Notes: generated by a model not told the origin, from the letters alone. A stretch of DNA of 64,000 nt from DASZVP01 sp035546935 (GCA_035546935.1 DASZVP010000002.1:434001-498000); one strand, 5' to 3'. Positions 25,316 through 33,393 are shown, counted from the stretch's first letter. Translations and numbers: made by a program.

Positions 25316-25801
25316 ATGCTTACTCCAGATTATCGAAGTGCCCAAGAAAGAGCTGCCGAATTTCGCGGCGAATTTGTACATCCTATGCACCAAAGAGCGG
25401 CTCGCCCAAGCCTAGCGCCATCTGTTTTTGATGACGGCACTAGTGACCAGGCCGTATCAGCAACTCTACGGTTTGGTGCAGCTGTTGAAAACGTCCCTGC
25501 AGTTAGCCGAGAATTACTTAGGCATCCTGGCTATCCCAGTGCCATGGCCAGAGAAGAAGTTGGCCCTAATGTTCCCTTTGTGACATTCGAACCCGGTAAA
25601 AACATTATTATGCGCGGTATTTTTGTGTCGGGAGCAGCATATGATGAAGGCGACCCCCGCTGGACAGCAACTGCTTGGGTTGAGGGTCGTGACAACGATG
25701 GCGATCCGCACACCTTAACCTTGTTTGATATGGGCATCACCCCCGATGGCACTGGCACAGCGTGGAGCGAAGCTATAACGATTATTGAAGATCGTTTGTA
25801 G
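25316..25801 (+). CDS. Protein of unknown function
   Basis: 161 aa from ATG 25316 with AAAGGA 6 nt upstream. It is acidic and polar, with no membrane segment or signal peptide. The C-terminal half looks beta-rich (PFVTFEPGKNIIMRGIF, WTATAWVEGRDNDGDPHT). No family recognised. It stands between the sugar transferase and the ribosomal cluster and has a possible promoter of its own. Confidence 0.55.
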   Translation: MLTPDYRSAQERAAEFRGEFVHPMHQRAARPSLAPSVFDDGTSDQAVSATLRFGAAVENVPAVSRELLRHPGYPSAMAREEVGPNVPFVTFEPGKNIIMRGIFVSGAAYDEGDPRWTATAWVEGRDNDGDPHTLTLFDMGITPDGTGTAWSEAITIIEDRL

Positions 25802-25812
25802 GCTTAAACCCC

Positions 25813-25841
25813 TTTTATTTTAAAGATTAAGCTGTTAAAAT
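25813..25841 (+). promoter_or_regulatory. Promoter of rpsJ
   Basis: TTTTAT (25813-25818), 17-nt spacer, TAAAAT (25836-25841). The surrounding CTGTTAAAATAG closely matches CTGTTAGAATAG at the rpsL promoter. The leader of about 83 nt holds a small TCCGG/CCGGA stem and ends with AGGAG. Confidence 0.55.
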
Positions 25842-25930
25842 AGCCAAGCAAATTAATTGTGGCGAGAACTCGTCCGGTCACTCATCACTCCGGAAGAGGT
25901 TACGTCACCAGATAACTAGGAGTTATTAAT

Positions 25931-26263
25931 ATGGCTGACGCCAAACCAGCAGAAAACGGTAAGCAGCGAATTCGCATTCGACTGAAGGCTTACGACCACA
26001 AAGTTATTGACCAAGCCGCCAAGCAAATTGTTGACACGGCTTTGCGCACCGGCGCCTCATTGGCCGGCCCGATCCCACTACCAACTCGTCGCAGCACCTT
26101 TACTGTCGTTAAAAGCCCTCACGTCTACAAGAAGGGCCGCGAACAGTTTGAAATGCGCATTCACAAACGTCTAATCGATGTTTTCGAACCGACCCCCAAG
26201 ACCATCGACAGTCTCATGAACCTGAGTCTGCCTGCCGGCTGCGACGTCGAAATTAAGATGTAG
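25931..26263 (+). CDS. rpsJ: 30S ribosomal protein S10
   Basis: 110 aa, slightly longer than usual because of an N-terminal extension. Conserved parts: RIRIRLKAYDHKVIDQA, GPIPLPT, and KSPHVYKKGREQFEMRIHKR. S10 lies in the 30S head and, as NusE, also takes part in antitermination. First gene of the cluster, but separated from rplC by two lineage-specific genes and a new promoter. Confidence 0.98.
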   Translation: MADAKPAENGKQRIRIRLKAYDHKVIDQAAKQIVDTALRTGASLAGPIPLPTRRSTFTVVKSPHVYKKGREQFEMRIHKRLIDVFEPTPKTIDSLMNLSLPAGCDVEIKM

Positions 26264-26265
26264 CT

Positions 26266-26514
26266 ATGTCTGACCCCGAGCGGATTGGCGATAAAGAATA
26301 TGCGCCTTATCCTTTTCCTATCGATGAGCTAGTGAGATTTCGTTTGCTGAGCGGTGACCAAACGGTGGCCACCATTAAGTACGATTTGCGTGCTCAGGGC
26401 ATAAAACCGGAAGATACGATTAAGACACTCAAAACCATGTACGAGGAAAAGGTCCTAAAAGTGGACAAGAAAACGGGCGGCGTGGAGTTTGCTAGCCCGG
26501 CGCCATTTAACTAA
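26266..26514 (+). CDS. Unknown small protein after rpsJ
   Basis: 82 aa, 2 nt after rpsJ and so almost certainly in the same mRNA. It reads like a small winged-helix-type unit (DELVRFRLLSGDQTVATIKYD, then DTIKTLKTMYEEKVLKVDKK), but I do not recognise a family. No cysteine, no membrane segment. Confidence 0.55.
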   Translation: MSDPERIGDKEYAPYPFPIDELVRFRLLSGDQTVATIKYDLRAQGIKPEDTIKTLKTMYEEKVLKVDKKTGGVEFASPAPFN

Positions 26515-26517
26515 ACC

Positions 26518-26546
26518 TTGTCACCATACGGGTTTCCCCGTAAACT
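26518..26546 (+). promoter_or_regulatory. Promoter of the small membrane protein at 26556
   Basis: TTGTCA (26518-26523), 17-nt spacer, TAAACT (26541-26546), 9 nt before ATG 26556. Confidence 0.55.
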
Positions 26547-26555
26547 AAAGTGGTT

Positions 26556-26825
26556 ATGGCTAAAAAGAAAAAGTCCAAAAAATCTACGGCCGAGCTCGAC
26601 AGTGTTTATCTGCTGAAGCTGGTTTTATATTTGATTGTCGGCTCTCAATGGCTGTGGCTAACGCGCAACGGTCATCAAATTCCGCTGCCGCTTGGACTAT
26701 TTATTGGTGTGGGCTTTGCTTTTCATGAGCACTTTCAAATCGATCGCAAGATCGAATACGCAGTGTTGCTAGTTGCCATGTTGGTTGGTTATTGGACCCA
26801 GGCCGGTCTCTTTTGGACTGTCTAA
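26556..26825 (+). CDS. Small three-helix membrane protein, unknown function
   Basis: 89 aa from ATG 26556 (GTG 26550 in frame overlaps the promoter gap). A Lys/Ser-rich start (AKKKKSKKS) is followed by three hydrophobic segments: LLKLVLYLIVGSQWLWL, LPLGLFIGVGFAF and YAVLLVAMLVGYW. The basic N-terminus suggests it stays in the cytoplasm. Unknown family. Confidence 0.6.
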   Translation: MAKKKKSKKSTAELDSVYLLKLVLYLIVGSQWLWLTRNGHQIPLPLGLFIGVGFAFHEHFQIDRKIEYAVLLVAMLVGYWTQAGLFWTV

Positions 26826-27003
26826 GGCTCCTGCAGTCCAATTTTGCATAGGTAAAATTGTATATACTTTATACATACATTTTTTACCATAACTAAATGA
26901 GCATGAAGAAACTGCCCATCAAGCCGCTGCACTCGCAGTCGGAGCATGGTGTGCTCACGGCTTATGCCAAAGGCCTAATTTAGCATGTAGAATTTGCAAC
27001 GCA
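26826..27003 (+). other. AT-rich intergenic region with a possible tiny ORF
   Basis: The stretch from 26826 to the rplC start is over 300 nt without an established gene. It holds a GTATATACT motif (26860-26868) that also occurs twice at 39534-39553, a TTTATACATACATTTTTT run, and a 28-codon ORF from ATG 26897 to TAG 26983 with no clear ribosome site or -35 box. The rplC promoter and leader follow at 27004. Confidence 0.4.
26897..26983 (+). CDS. Possible small ORF, 28 aa
   Basis: Starts MSMKKLPIKPLHSQSEHG and ends at TAG 26983. Basic start, no hydrophobic segment. A TATACT at 26863-26868 lies upstream, without a properly spaced -35. It could be a chance frame. Confidence 0.2.
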   Translation: MSMKKLPIKPLHSQSEHGVLTAYAKGLI

Positions 27004-27033
27004 TTGACAGATGTAACTCCGGCGTGGTAATCT
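27004..27033 (+). promoter_or_regulatory. Promoter of the rplC operon
   Basis: TTGACA (27004-27009), 18-nt spacer, TAATCT (27028-27033). RNA would start near 27040, giving a leader of about 110 nt before rplC. Confidence 0.7.
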
Positions 27034-27059
27034 GTTATGGTATCTCGGAAACGACGTTA

Positions 27060-27126
27060 CTTGGTTAATGCCAGTAGGTCTACCCAAAACAGAGGTAGAA
27101 ACCGCTCATAACCAAGCCTTTTTATG
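27060..27126 (+). terminator. Attenuator-like hairpin in the rplC leader
   Basis: CTTGGTTA (27060-27067) pairs perfectly with TAACCAAG (27109-27116), followed by CCTTTTTAT. Inside, TCTACC (27079-27084) pairs with GGTAGA (27094-27099), with a further GG/CC pair outside a 2-nt bulge. Nested stem plus T5 suggests an intrinsic terminator inside the leader. Confidence 0.6.
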
Positions 27127-27151
27127 TCTGACCCTGATGCAGAAAGAAGCA

Positions 27152-27769
27152 ATGAAAGCATTAATTACCCGAAAAGTTGGCATGACCAGCACCATCAATG
27201 AAGACGGTGCCACTCAAGCTATTACCTTGCTTTCTGTTGCTGACCACACCGTTATCGCTAACAAGACCGAAGAGAAAGACGGCTACAGCGCTGTCCAAGT
27301 CGGTACTGAAACCGCCAAGAAGCTGAACAAGGCCCAAGCTGGTCACGTTAAGGACGCTAAGGTAATGCCAAAGGTTATTCGTGAGTTCCGCCTCGAGGGT
27401 AGCGAAACTCCTGAAGAACTAAGCGTCGGCGCAAAATTTGCAGCCGACGTTTTTAGTGTTGGCGATGTCGTACACGTTACTGGCACAACTAAAGGTAAGG
27501 GCTGGGCCGGTACCATTCGTCGTCACAACTTCCACCGCGGTCGCAAAACCCATGGTGGCCGCAGCTATCGCCGCCCAGGTTCAATTGGCTCAATGTATCC
27601 GCAGCACATTTTCAAAGGGACCCGCATGGCTGGCCAGTTGGGGCACGATCAAGTCACCGTTCGCAACCTGAAAGTTGCCTTGGTCGATCCCGAACTCGGC
27701 GTCATCGGTGTTACTGGTGCTGTTCCAGGCCCTAACAAGAGCATTGTACTCGTGAAAGGTGCCAAGTAA
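27152..27769 (+). CDS. rplC: 50S ribosomal protein L3
   Basis: 205 aa from ATG 27152 (start MKALITRKVGMT as in other L3 proteins; the frame is open further up, but this extension would run through the leader hairpin). Conserved: VTGTTKGKGWAGTIRRHNFH, HGGRSYRRPGSIGS and GQLGHDQVTVRNL. L3 reaches toward the peptidyl-transferase centre. The stop overlaps the rplD start (TAATG). Confidence 0.96.
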   Translation: MKALITRKVGMTSTINEDGATQAITLLSVADHTVIANKTEEKDGYSAVQVGTETAKKLNKAQAGHVKDAKVMPKVIREFRLEGSETPEELSVGAKFAADVFSVGDVVHVTGTTKGKGWAGTIRRHNFHRGRKTHGGRSYRRPGSIGSMYPQHIFKGTRMAGQLGHDQVTVRNLKVALVDPELGVIGVTGAVPGPNKSIVLVKGAK

Positions 27770-28434
27770 TGGCTGTTCCTACATACACCAAGACCGGCAC
27801 CAAAGCCGCCACTTCAGCCAAGTTGGACAAAGCTGTCTTTGGCGTCGAAGTCGCTAACCACGAACTGTTGAAGCAAGCTTACGTAGCCTACATGGCCAAT
27901 GGTCGTGACAACTTGGCCGTAGTTAAGACCCGTGGCCTGGTCCGAGGTGGCGGTAAGAAACCATGGCGCCAAAAAGGTACTGGCCGGGCTCGTTTCGGTT
28001 CGAGCCGTAACCCGATCTGGCGTGGTGGTGGTATCACTTTTGGTCCAACCGGCGAAGAAAACTATTCCAAGCAGCTGAATACCAAGGCTAAGCGTCAAGC
28101 TATCCGTCAAGCCTTGAGCTTGGCCTCCGAAGCCAACAAGGTTGCCGTTATCGAAGATATTACTTCTAAGACTGGCAAAACTGCTGAACTGGCTAAACTG
28201 ATGAACAAGCTGAACGAAAAGCGCACCAGCCTGGTGGTTGTCGAGAACAAGACTGCCGAACTGACTCGTGCTGCTCAGAATCTGCAGAACGTTAAATTGG
28301 TTAGCGCCAACTATGTTAATGTCTATGACGTTTTGAATGCTGACCTGGTAGTCTTTACCCAAAAAGCCCTGAGTGCTACCTGTGACTGGCTCAATGGCAA
28401 GGCCGCCAAAAGCTCAACCAAGGAGGCTGCATAA
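27769..28434 (+). CDS. rplD: 50S ribosomal protein L4
   Basis: 221 aa. It lines the exit tunnel and in E. coli also represses its own operon through the leader RNA. The tunnel loop is conserved (RGGGKKPWRQKGTGRARFGS). The start overlaps the rplC stop and the stop overlaps rplW by one base. Given its role elsewhere, L4 is a candidate regulator of the hairpin at 27060-27126, though this is only inference. Confidence 0.97.
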   Translation: MAVPTYTKTGTKAATSAKLDKAVFGVEVANHELLKQAYVAYMANGRDNLAVVKTRGLVRGGGKKPWRQKGTGRARFGSSRNPIWRGGGITFGPTGEENYSKQLNTKAKRQAIRQALSLASEANKVAVIEDITSKTGKTAELAKLMNKLNEKRTSLVVVENKTAELTRAAQNLQNVKLVSANYVNVYDVLNADLVVFTQKALSATCDWLNGKAAKSSTKEAA

Positions 28435-28955
28435 TGAGTAAAACCCTCGTGCTGCGTCCCCGATTGAGCGAAAAGACTTACGCTCAGAGTGAAGCCCACG
28501 TATACGTCGTGGAAGTTGGCCGTGAAGTCAACAAGCACAGCGTCGCTCGTGCTATCGCTGAGCAGTTTGACGTGACCGTTGAGAAGGTCAATATCACCAA
28601 CATTCCTGGTAAGAGCAAGCGCACCATGAGCCTGACCGGCAAGCGTTACTTGAACAGCAATGGTAAGCGCTCAGATATTAAGAAAGCATATGTAACCTTG
28701 GCTAAAGGCGATAGTCTGCCGTTCTTCGCAGCCGTTGAGGAAGCCGAAGAAAAAGAGCAGAAGCTGCAAGAGCAGGTTGATAAAGCTGCTGCTAAAACAG
28801 CTGCTAAGGCTGAAAAGACCACTGATAAAACTGCTGCTAAGAAGCCGGCTGCCAAGAAAACTGGCGCTAAAGCCGAAGTCCCAGCTCCTAAGGCTGGCCG
28901 ACGTGGTTTCCTGCATTTCCCAGGTCATCGCGGCCAACGTGGAGGTGACAAATAA
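28434..28955 (+). CDS. rplW: 50S ribosomal protein L23 with a long C-terminal tail
   Basis: 173 aa against about 95-100 in most bacteria. The normal domain ends near residue 95 (RPRLSEKTYAQSE at the start, SDIKKAYVTLAKGDSLP at the end). A charged coiled stretch EEAEEKEQKLQEQVDK follows, then an Ala/Lys repeat region and a basic Gly-rich end (RRGFLHFPGHRGQRGG). L23 sits at the exit tunnel and docks trigger factor and SRP, so the tail may lie at the ribosome surface. Confidence 0.95.
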   Translation: MSKTLVLRPRLSEKTYAQSEAHVYVVEVGREVNKHSVARAIAEQFDVTVEKVNITNIPGKSKRTMSLTGKRYLNSNGKRSDIKKAYVTLAKGDSLPFFAAVEEAEEKEQKLQEQVDKAAAKTAAKAEKTTDKTAAKKPAAKKTGAKAEVPAPKAGRRGFLHFPGHRGQRGGDK

Positions 28956-29809
28956 TGGCTATTAAGCAGTACAACCCGACAACTCCCGGCCGACGTGGCA
29001 TGACCACGCAGGACTTCGAAGGTATAACTACCAAGAAGCCGCTGCGCTCACTAACTGTTATTAAGCGTCGAGGCAATGGTCGTAATAACCAAGGACGTAT
29101 CACGACTCGCCACAAGGGCGGCGGGGCCAAGAAGTTTTACCGCATTGTTAACTTTAAGTTGGCTGCCGGGGTTACTGCTACTATCGAGCACATCGAATAC
29201 GATCCAAACCGCAGCGCGCGCATTGCCCGCATTAAAGAGAATAATGGCACTTACCACTACATCTTGGCCGCGCAAGGCATGCGTGTTGGTCAAACTGTTA
29301 CTTCCGGCGAAGAAGTTGCTATTGAAACCGGCAACCGATTGCCTCTGAAGAACATTCCAATCGGTAGCACCATTCACGCTATTGAGCTGAAAGTCGGTGG
29401 TGGCGCCCAGTTAGTCCGCAGCGCCGGCAACAGCGCTCAGCTGATGGGCCGCGACAATGGCTACGCTCAAGTCCGCTTGCCTAGCGGCGAAGTTCGTTTA
29501 ATTAACGAAAACTGCCAGGCTTCAATGGGTGTTATCGGTAACGAACAGCACCAGAACGTCAAGATTGGTAAAGCCGGCCGCACCCGACACATGGGCATTC
29601 GCCCAACTGTCCGTGGTGTCGTCCAGAACGCTGCTGACCACCCGCACGGTGGTGGTGACGGTGGTCGTCACGGTGTCGGTGGTGGCAAGAACCGCGGTGC
29701 CGCACCTAAGACGCCTTGGGGCCAGAAGACTTTGGGCTACAAGACTCGTCGTCGTAAGAACACCAACCAATTTATCGTAAGAAGCCGTCACGCGGCTAAG
29801 AGGAAATAA
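28955..29809 (+). CDS. rplB: 50S ribosomal protein L2
   Basis: 284 aa, slightly longer than 273-277. It bridges the subunits and supports the peptidyl-transferase centre. Conserved: KQYNPTTPGRRGMT, NNQGRITTRHKGGGAKK, and the functional loop AADHPHGGGDGGRHGVGGGK with its histidine. The start overlaps the rplW stop. Confidence 0.98.
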   Translation: MAIKQYNPTTPGRRGMTTQDFEGITTKKPLRSLTVIKRRGNGRNNQGRITTRHKGGGAKKFYRIVNFKLAAGVTATIEHIEYDPNRSARIARIKENNGTYHYILAAQGMRVGQTVTSGEEVAIETGNRLPLKNIPIGSTIHAIELKVGGGAQLVRSAGNSAQLMGRDNGYAQVRLPSGEVRLINENCQASMGVIGNEQHQNVKIGKAGRTRHMGIRPTVRGVVQNAADHPHGGGDGGRHGVGGGKNRGAAPKTPWGQKTLGYKTRRRKNTNQFIVRSRHAAKRK

Positions 29810-29811
29810 CC

Positions 29812-30084
29812 ATGTCTAGGTCACTAAAGAAAGGTCCATTTGTTGATTTCAAACTCGCCAAGAAGGTTGGCGCGCTTGGTGCCGAGGATCGCACAATTGT
29901 TAAGACTTGGGCCCGTGCTAGCACGATTACCCCTGAATTCGTTGGTAAGACTATTGCTGTGCACAACGGTAAGGTTCATGTGCCCGTATTTGTTACCGAG
30001 AACATGGTTGGCCACAAGCTTGGTGAATTCGCTCCAACCCGTAAGTTCCGCCGCCACGGCGGTAAGTTAGCGAAGGGAGAGTAA
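29812..30084 (+). CDS. rpsS: 30S ribosomal protein S19
   Basis: 90 aa, normal. MSRSLKKGPFVD at the start and KLGEFAPTRKFRRHGGK at the end are family marks. It pairs with S13 in the 30S head. Gap to rplB is 2 nt. Confidence 0.98.
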   Translation: MSRSLKKGPFVDFKLAKKVGALGAEDRTIVKTWARASTITPEFVGKTIAVHNGKVHVPVFVTENMVGHKLGEFAPTRKFRRHGGKLAKGE

Positions 30085-30085
30085 G

Positions 30086-30523
30086 ATGCCTGTTCAAGCC
30101 ATCGCTAAAGGTGTTCGCTTGAGCCCACGCAAGGTTAGCGTGGTAGCTGCTCTAGTTCGCGGCCGTAGCGTCGAAGACGCTATCACTATCCTGGAGCACA
30201 CCCCGCGCCGCAGTGCATTGGCTGTTAAGAAGGTTATCATGAGCGCTCGCGCTAATGCAGATCACAACCACAACTACAAGCCAGCTACTCTGCAGATTAC
30301 CGAAATCAGTGTCACCGCTGGCCCGCGCCTGAAGCGTTACCGCCCAGCTGCTTATGGCCGCGCTTTGCCTTATGAGAAAAAGACCAGCCACATTCGGGTC
30401 ATTGTCGATGGCGAGCACCGTGAGGTGAAGAAGCCTGTTGCCGCCAAGGCTGAGACTGCTGCCGCTAAACCTGCCACCAAGCCGGCTGCCAAGAAACCAG
30501 TTGCTAAGAAGGAGGCCAAATAA
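30086..30523 (+). CDS. rplV: 50S ribosomal protein L22 with Lys/Ala tail
   Basis: 145 aa versus about 110. The core has VRLSPRKVSVVAALVRG and the tunnel loop PRLKRYRPAAYGRALPYEKKTSHI. From about residue 113 a low-complexity tail (EVKKPVAAKAETAAAKP and on to KPVAKKEAK) is added. L22 lines the exit tunnel. Confidence 0.96.
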   Translation: MPVQAIAKGVRLSPRKVSVVAALVRGRSVEDAITILEHTPRRSALAVKKVIMSARANADHNHNYKPATLQITEISVTAGPRLKRYRPAAYGRALPYEKKTSHIRVIVDGEHREVKKPVAAKAETAAAKPATKPAAKKPVAKKEAK

Positions 30524-31152
30524 TGGGCCAAAAAGTTAATCCGATCTCAATGCGTCTTCAGGTCAACAAAGACTGGCGCAGTAAGTGGTTTGCCGATAAG
30601 CGTGCTTACGCTAGCTTTTTGCAAGATGATCTTAAAGTTCGTAAGCTGATCCACGACAAGCTGGGTTCACGTGCTGCTATCAACAAGGTTGATATCACGC
30701 GCACACCTAACCTCGTGACTGTCACCATTTTGACCGCTAAAGCCGGTGTGGTGATCGGCCGCGGTGGTACTGGCGCGACTGAGCTTAAAGAAGCAATCGA
30801 AAAGATCTACAAGACTCCAGTTCGCGTCAACATTGAAGAAGTTAAGAAGTCTGACCTGTACGCTAAATTGGTTGCTGAGAACATTGCTCACCAATTGGAA
30901 CGCCGCATGAGTTTCCGCCGTGCCATTAAAAGTGCTGCCGCCGCTACTATGCGTGCTGGTGCCAAAGGCGTTCGCATCGAAGTTGGCGGTCGTTTGAACG
31001 GCGCCGAAATGTCTCGTCGCGAAAAAGAGGTGGCTGGCTCAGTACCACTACACACTCTGCGCGCTGACATTGATTACGCACAAGTTGATGCTCAAACCGT
31101 TGCCGGTATCATCGGCGTTAAGGTTTGGATTTACAAGGGAGAGGTAGTCTAA
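30523..31152 (+). CDS. rpsC: 30S ribosomal protein S3
   Basis: 209 aa. The KH domain has its GxxG loop in GVVIGRGGTGATELKEAI, and the C-terminal domain is complete (RMSFRRAIKSAAAATMRAGA, VRIEVGGRLNGAEMSR). It forms part of the mRNA entry site. The start overlaps the rplV stop. Confidence 0.98.
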   Translation: MGQKVNPISMRLQVNKDWRSKWFADKRAYASFLQDDLKVRKLIHDKLGSRAAINKVDITRTPNLVTVTILTAKAGVVIGRGGTGATELKEAIEKIYKTPVRVNIEEVKKSDLYAKLVAENIAHQLERRMSFRRAIKSAAAATMRAGAKGVRIEVGGRLNGAEMSRREKEVAGSVPLHTLRADIDYAQVDAQTVAGIIGVKVWIYKGEVV

Positions 31153-31153
31153 G

Positions 31154-31567
31154 ATGTTAATGCCTAAACGCCAGAAGTACCGCAAGGTACGGAAAGGTAA
31201 GATTCGTGGTGTGGCCACTGCCGGGCACTACATCGCTTACGGCGATTTCGCTCTGCAGGCTCAGGGCCAGGAACGCATCACTGCCCGCCAGATAGAGGCT
31301 GCCCGTCAGGCTATGACCCGCTACATTAAGCGTGGTGGTAAGATTTGGATTCGTGTTTTCCCTCACACCCCTGTTACGCGTAAGCCGCAGGATGTCAAGA
31401 TGGGTAGCGGTAAGGGTTCGCCAGAATTCTTCGTGGCCAAGGTTCGTCCTGGCACCATCTTGTTTGAAATGCAGGGTGTTTCTGAAGAAATCGCTCGCGA
31501 AGCTATGCGTTTGGCCGCTCACAAGCTGCCAGTTAAGACCAAGTTCCTAGTTCGGGAGGAGGCATAG
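31154..31567 (+). CDS. rplP: 50S ribosomal protein L16
   Basis: 137 aa. The N-terminus MLMPKRQKYRKVRKGKIRG is the usual one, so ATG 31154 was kept over ATG 31160. GKGSPEFFVAKVRPGTILFE is conserved. It contacts the A- and P-site tRNA elbow. Confidence 0.98.
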   Translation: MLMPKRQKYRKVRKGKIRGVATAGHYIAYGDFALQAQGQERITARQIEAARQAMTRYIKRGGKIWIRVFPHTPVTRKPQDVKMGSGKGSPEFFVAKVRPGTILFEMQGVSEEIAREAMRLAAHKLPVKTKFLVREEA

Positions 31568-31570
31568 CTC

Positions 31571-31771
31571 ATGAAAGTTGCTGAAATCCGCAAACTATCA
31601 ACCAGCGAGCTGACGAGCCAGAGCACCCAGCTGCGTGAAGAAATTGCTGACATGCGCCGCCGCGTTCACCTTGGTGAAGTTCAGAATGTTCGCGTTATTC
31701 GCAGCAAGCGCAAAGACCTGGCTCGTATCCTGACCGTTTTAAGTGAAAATCTGATTAAGGAGGCACAATAA
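31571..31771 (+). CDS. rpmC: 50S ribosomal protein L29
   Basis: 66 aa, two helices: MKVAEIRKLSTSELTSQ and RVIRSKRKDLARILTVLSE. It borders the exit tunnel next to L23. The stop overlaps the rpsQ start. Confidence 0.96.
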   Translation: MKVAEIRKLSTSELTSQSTQLREEIADMRRRVHLGEVQNVRVIRSKRKDLARILTVLSENLIKEAQ

Positions 31772-32109
31772 TGGCCAAAAGCATCATCGGTACGGTGTCA
31801 TCGGCTAAAGGTGATAAGACCATTGTCGTGACCGTCCAAACCCGCAAAACGCACCCGTTATACGGCAAGCAGTACACTGTGACCAGCAAGTTTATGGCTC
31901 ACGATGAAAAGAATGAGGCTCAGCCGGGTGACAAAGTTGAAATTGTCGAATCCCGCCCGTTAAGCGCTCGCAAGCACCACACCCTGAATCGCATCGTCGA
32001 GAAGCCGGCACTGCGTGCTGACGCCCTGGAAGCTACTAAAGTAGTTGAGCCAGAACGCAAGCAGCGCGCTAAGAAAGATGAAGAAGAGGCCAAGGAGGCC
32101 GCCGAATGA
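31771..32109 (+). CDS. rpsQ: 30S ribosomal protein S17
   Basis: 112 aa versus about 85. The OB-fold core is normal (GTVSSAKGDKTIVVTVQTRK, HDEKNEAQPGDKVEIVESRP). The extra C-terminal 25 residues are charged and helical (KQRAKKDEEEAKEAAE). It overlaps rplN by 4 nt (ATGA). Confidence 0.97.
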   Translation: MAKSIIGTVSSAKGDKTIVVTVQTRKTHPLYGKQYTVTSKFMAHDEKNEAQPGDKVEIVESRPLSARKHHTLNRIVEKPALRADALEATKVVEPERKQRAKKDEEEAKEAAE

Positions 32110-32474
32110 TCCAGCAAGAATCACGACTAGTCGTAGCTGACAACAGCGGTGCCAAGGAAATCTTGTGCATTCGCGTACTTGGTGGCACCCGTCGTCGTTA
32201 TGCTAAGGTCGGCGACGTCATTGTGGCTACCGTTAAGCAGGCCGCTCCTGGCGGTAACGTCAAGAAAAAGTCTGTCGTTCGCGCTGTGGTCGTTCGCACC
32301 CGCAATCAGATTCGTCGTCCAGACGGCTCGACCATCAAGTTTGATGACAATGCCGCTGTGATTATCGGCGAAGACAAGCTGCCACGTGCCACCCGTATCT
32401 TCGGTCCAGTGCCCCGTGAACTACGCGACCAAGGTTACGCCAAGATCATTAGCTTAGCTCCGGAGGTCCTATAA
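32106..32474 (+). CDS. rplN: 50S ribosomal protein L14
   Basis: 122 aa, the standard length. MIQQESRLVVADNSGAKEIL and the C-terminal GPVPRELRDQGYAKIISLAPEV (quoted in part: GPVPRELRDQGYAK) are highly conserved. Subunit-interface protein. Confidence 0.98.
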   Translation: MIQQESRLVVADNSGAKEILCIRVLGGTRRRYAKVGDVIVATVKQAAPGGNVKKKSVVRAVVVRTRNQIRRPDGSTIKFDDNAAVIIGEDKLPRATRIFGPVPRELRDQGYAKIISLAPEVL

Positions 32475-32806
32475 TGAGCAACCCTCTATTTAAGATCCGC
32501 CTGAAAAAGGGTGACCTGGTGGTCGTGCGCTCCGGCAAATACAAGGGTAAAACCGGTAAAGTTACCGCCACTCACCCTCGCGAGAACAAAGTCACTGTTG
32601 ACGGCATTAACATCGTTAAGAAGCATGTTAAGCCGAACCGCGAGCACCCCCAAGGTGCAATTGTTGAGATCACTAAACCAATTTGGGTCAGCAAAGTTTC
32701 CATTGTTGAACCCACCACGAAGAAGCCAACACGCATCGGCTATATGCTCGACGCCAAAGGTGTAAAGACCCGCGTTTACAAGTCGAGCGGCAAGGAGATC
32801 AAGTAA
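32474..32806 (+). CDS. rplX: 50S ribosomal protein L24
   Basis: 110 aa. A KOW motif lies in KGDLVVVRSGKYKGKTGKV, followed by VTVDGINIVKKHVKPN. An early assembly protein of the 50S. One-base overlaps with rplN and rplE. Confidence 0.98.
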   Translation: MSNPLFKIRLKKGDLVVVRSGKYKGKTGKVTATHPRENKVTVDGINIVKKHVKPNREHPQGAIVEITKPIWVSKVSIVEPTTKKPTRIGYMLDAKGVKTRVYKSSGKEIK

Positions 32807-33393
32807 TGGCTACCGCTACTAAACCAGCTAAAGCTACCAGCACCGCTGCACGTCTGCACACGCAGTACGTCGCCACTTGGGCCAAAGAGCTCCAAAAAGA
32901 GCTTGATCTGAAGAACCCCCACGAAGTACCACGCCTAGAAAAAGTCGTTGTTAACATCGGTCTTGGCAAGGCTAACGGCGACAAGCGCATGATGGAAGTA
33001 GCTACCAACACCTTGCGCAAGATCACTGGCCAAATGCCAATCCAGACGACTGCCAAAAACTCTATCGCCGGCTTTAAGCTGCGCGAAGGTAACAAGATTG
33101 GCCTGAAAGTCACATTGCGCGGCGAGAGTATGTACGAATTTGTCGACCGTGTTATCACTGTTGTTTTGCCTCGTTTGCGCGACTTCCACGGTGTTAGCGC
33201 TAAGGCTTTTGACCGCCAAGGCAACTATTCAATTGGTTTTACTGACCAATCGGTCTTCCCGGAATTAACTTTTGAAGAAACAACCACGGCTCACGGCCTG
33301 CAAGGTGTACTCGTAATTAACGCTAAGGAACCGGCTCATGCCCGCGCTCTGCTTGAGAAGTTCGGCATGCCGTTCGAGAAGGAGAACAAGTAA
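32806..33393 (+). CDS. rplE: 50S ribosomal protein L5
   Basis: 195 aa, about 15 longer than usual through an N-terminal Thr/Ala/Lys extension. Conserved: PRLEKVVVNIGLGKA, ITGQMPIQTTAKNSIAGFKL, and GNYSIGFTDQSVFPE. It binds 5S rRNA and contacts P-site tRNA. Confidence 0.98.
   Translation: MATATKPAKATSTAARLHTQYVATWAKELQKELDLKNPHEVPRLEKVVVNIGLGKANGDKRMMEVATNTLRKITGQMPIQTTAKNSIAGFKLREGNKIGLKVTLRGESMYEFVDRVITVVLPRLRDFHGVSAKAFDRQGNYSIGFTDQSVFPELTFEETTTAHGLQGVLVINAKEPAHARALLEKFGMPFEKENK

Noticed and set aside
27068..27151. N-terminal extension of L3
   Set aside because: The frame is open, but it would pass through the leader hairpin, and L3 proteins start at the MKALITRKVGMT point.
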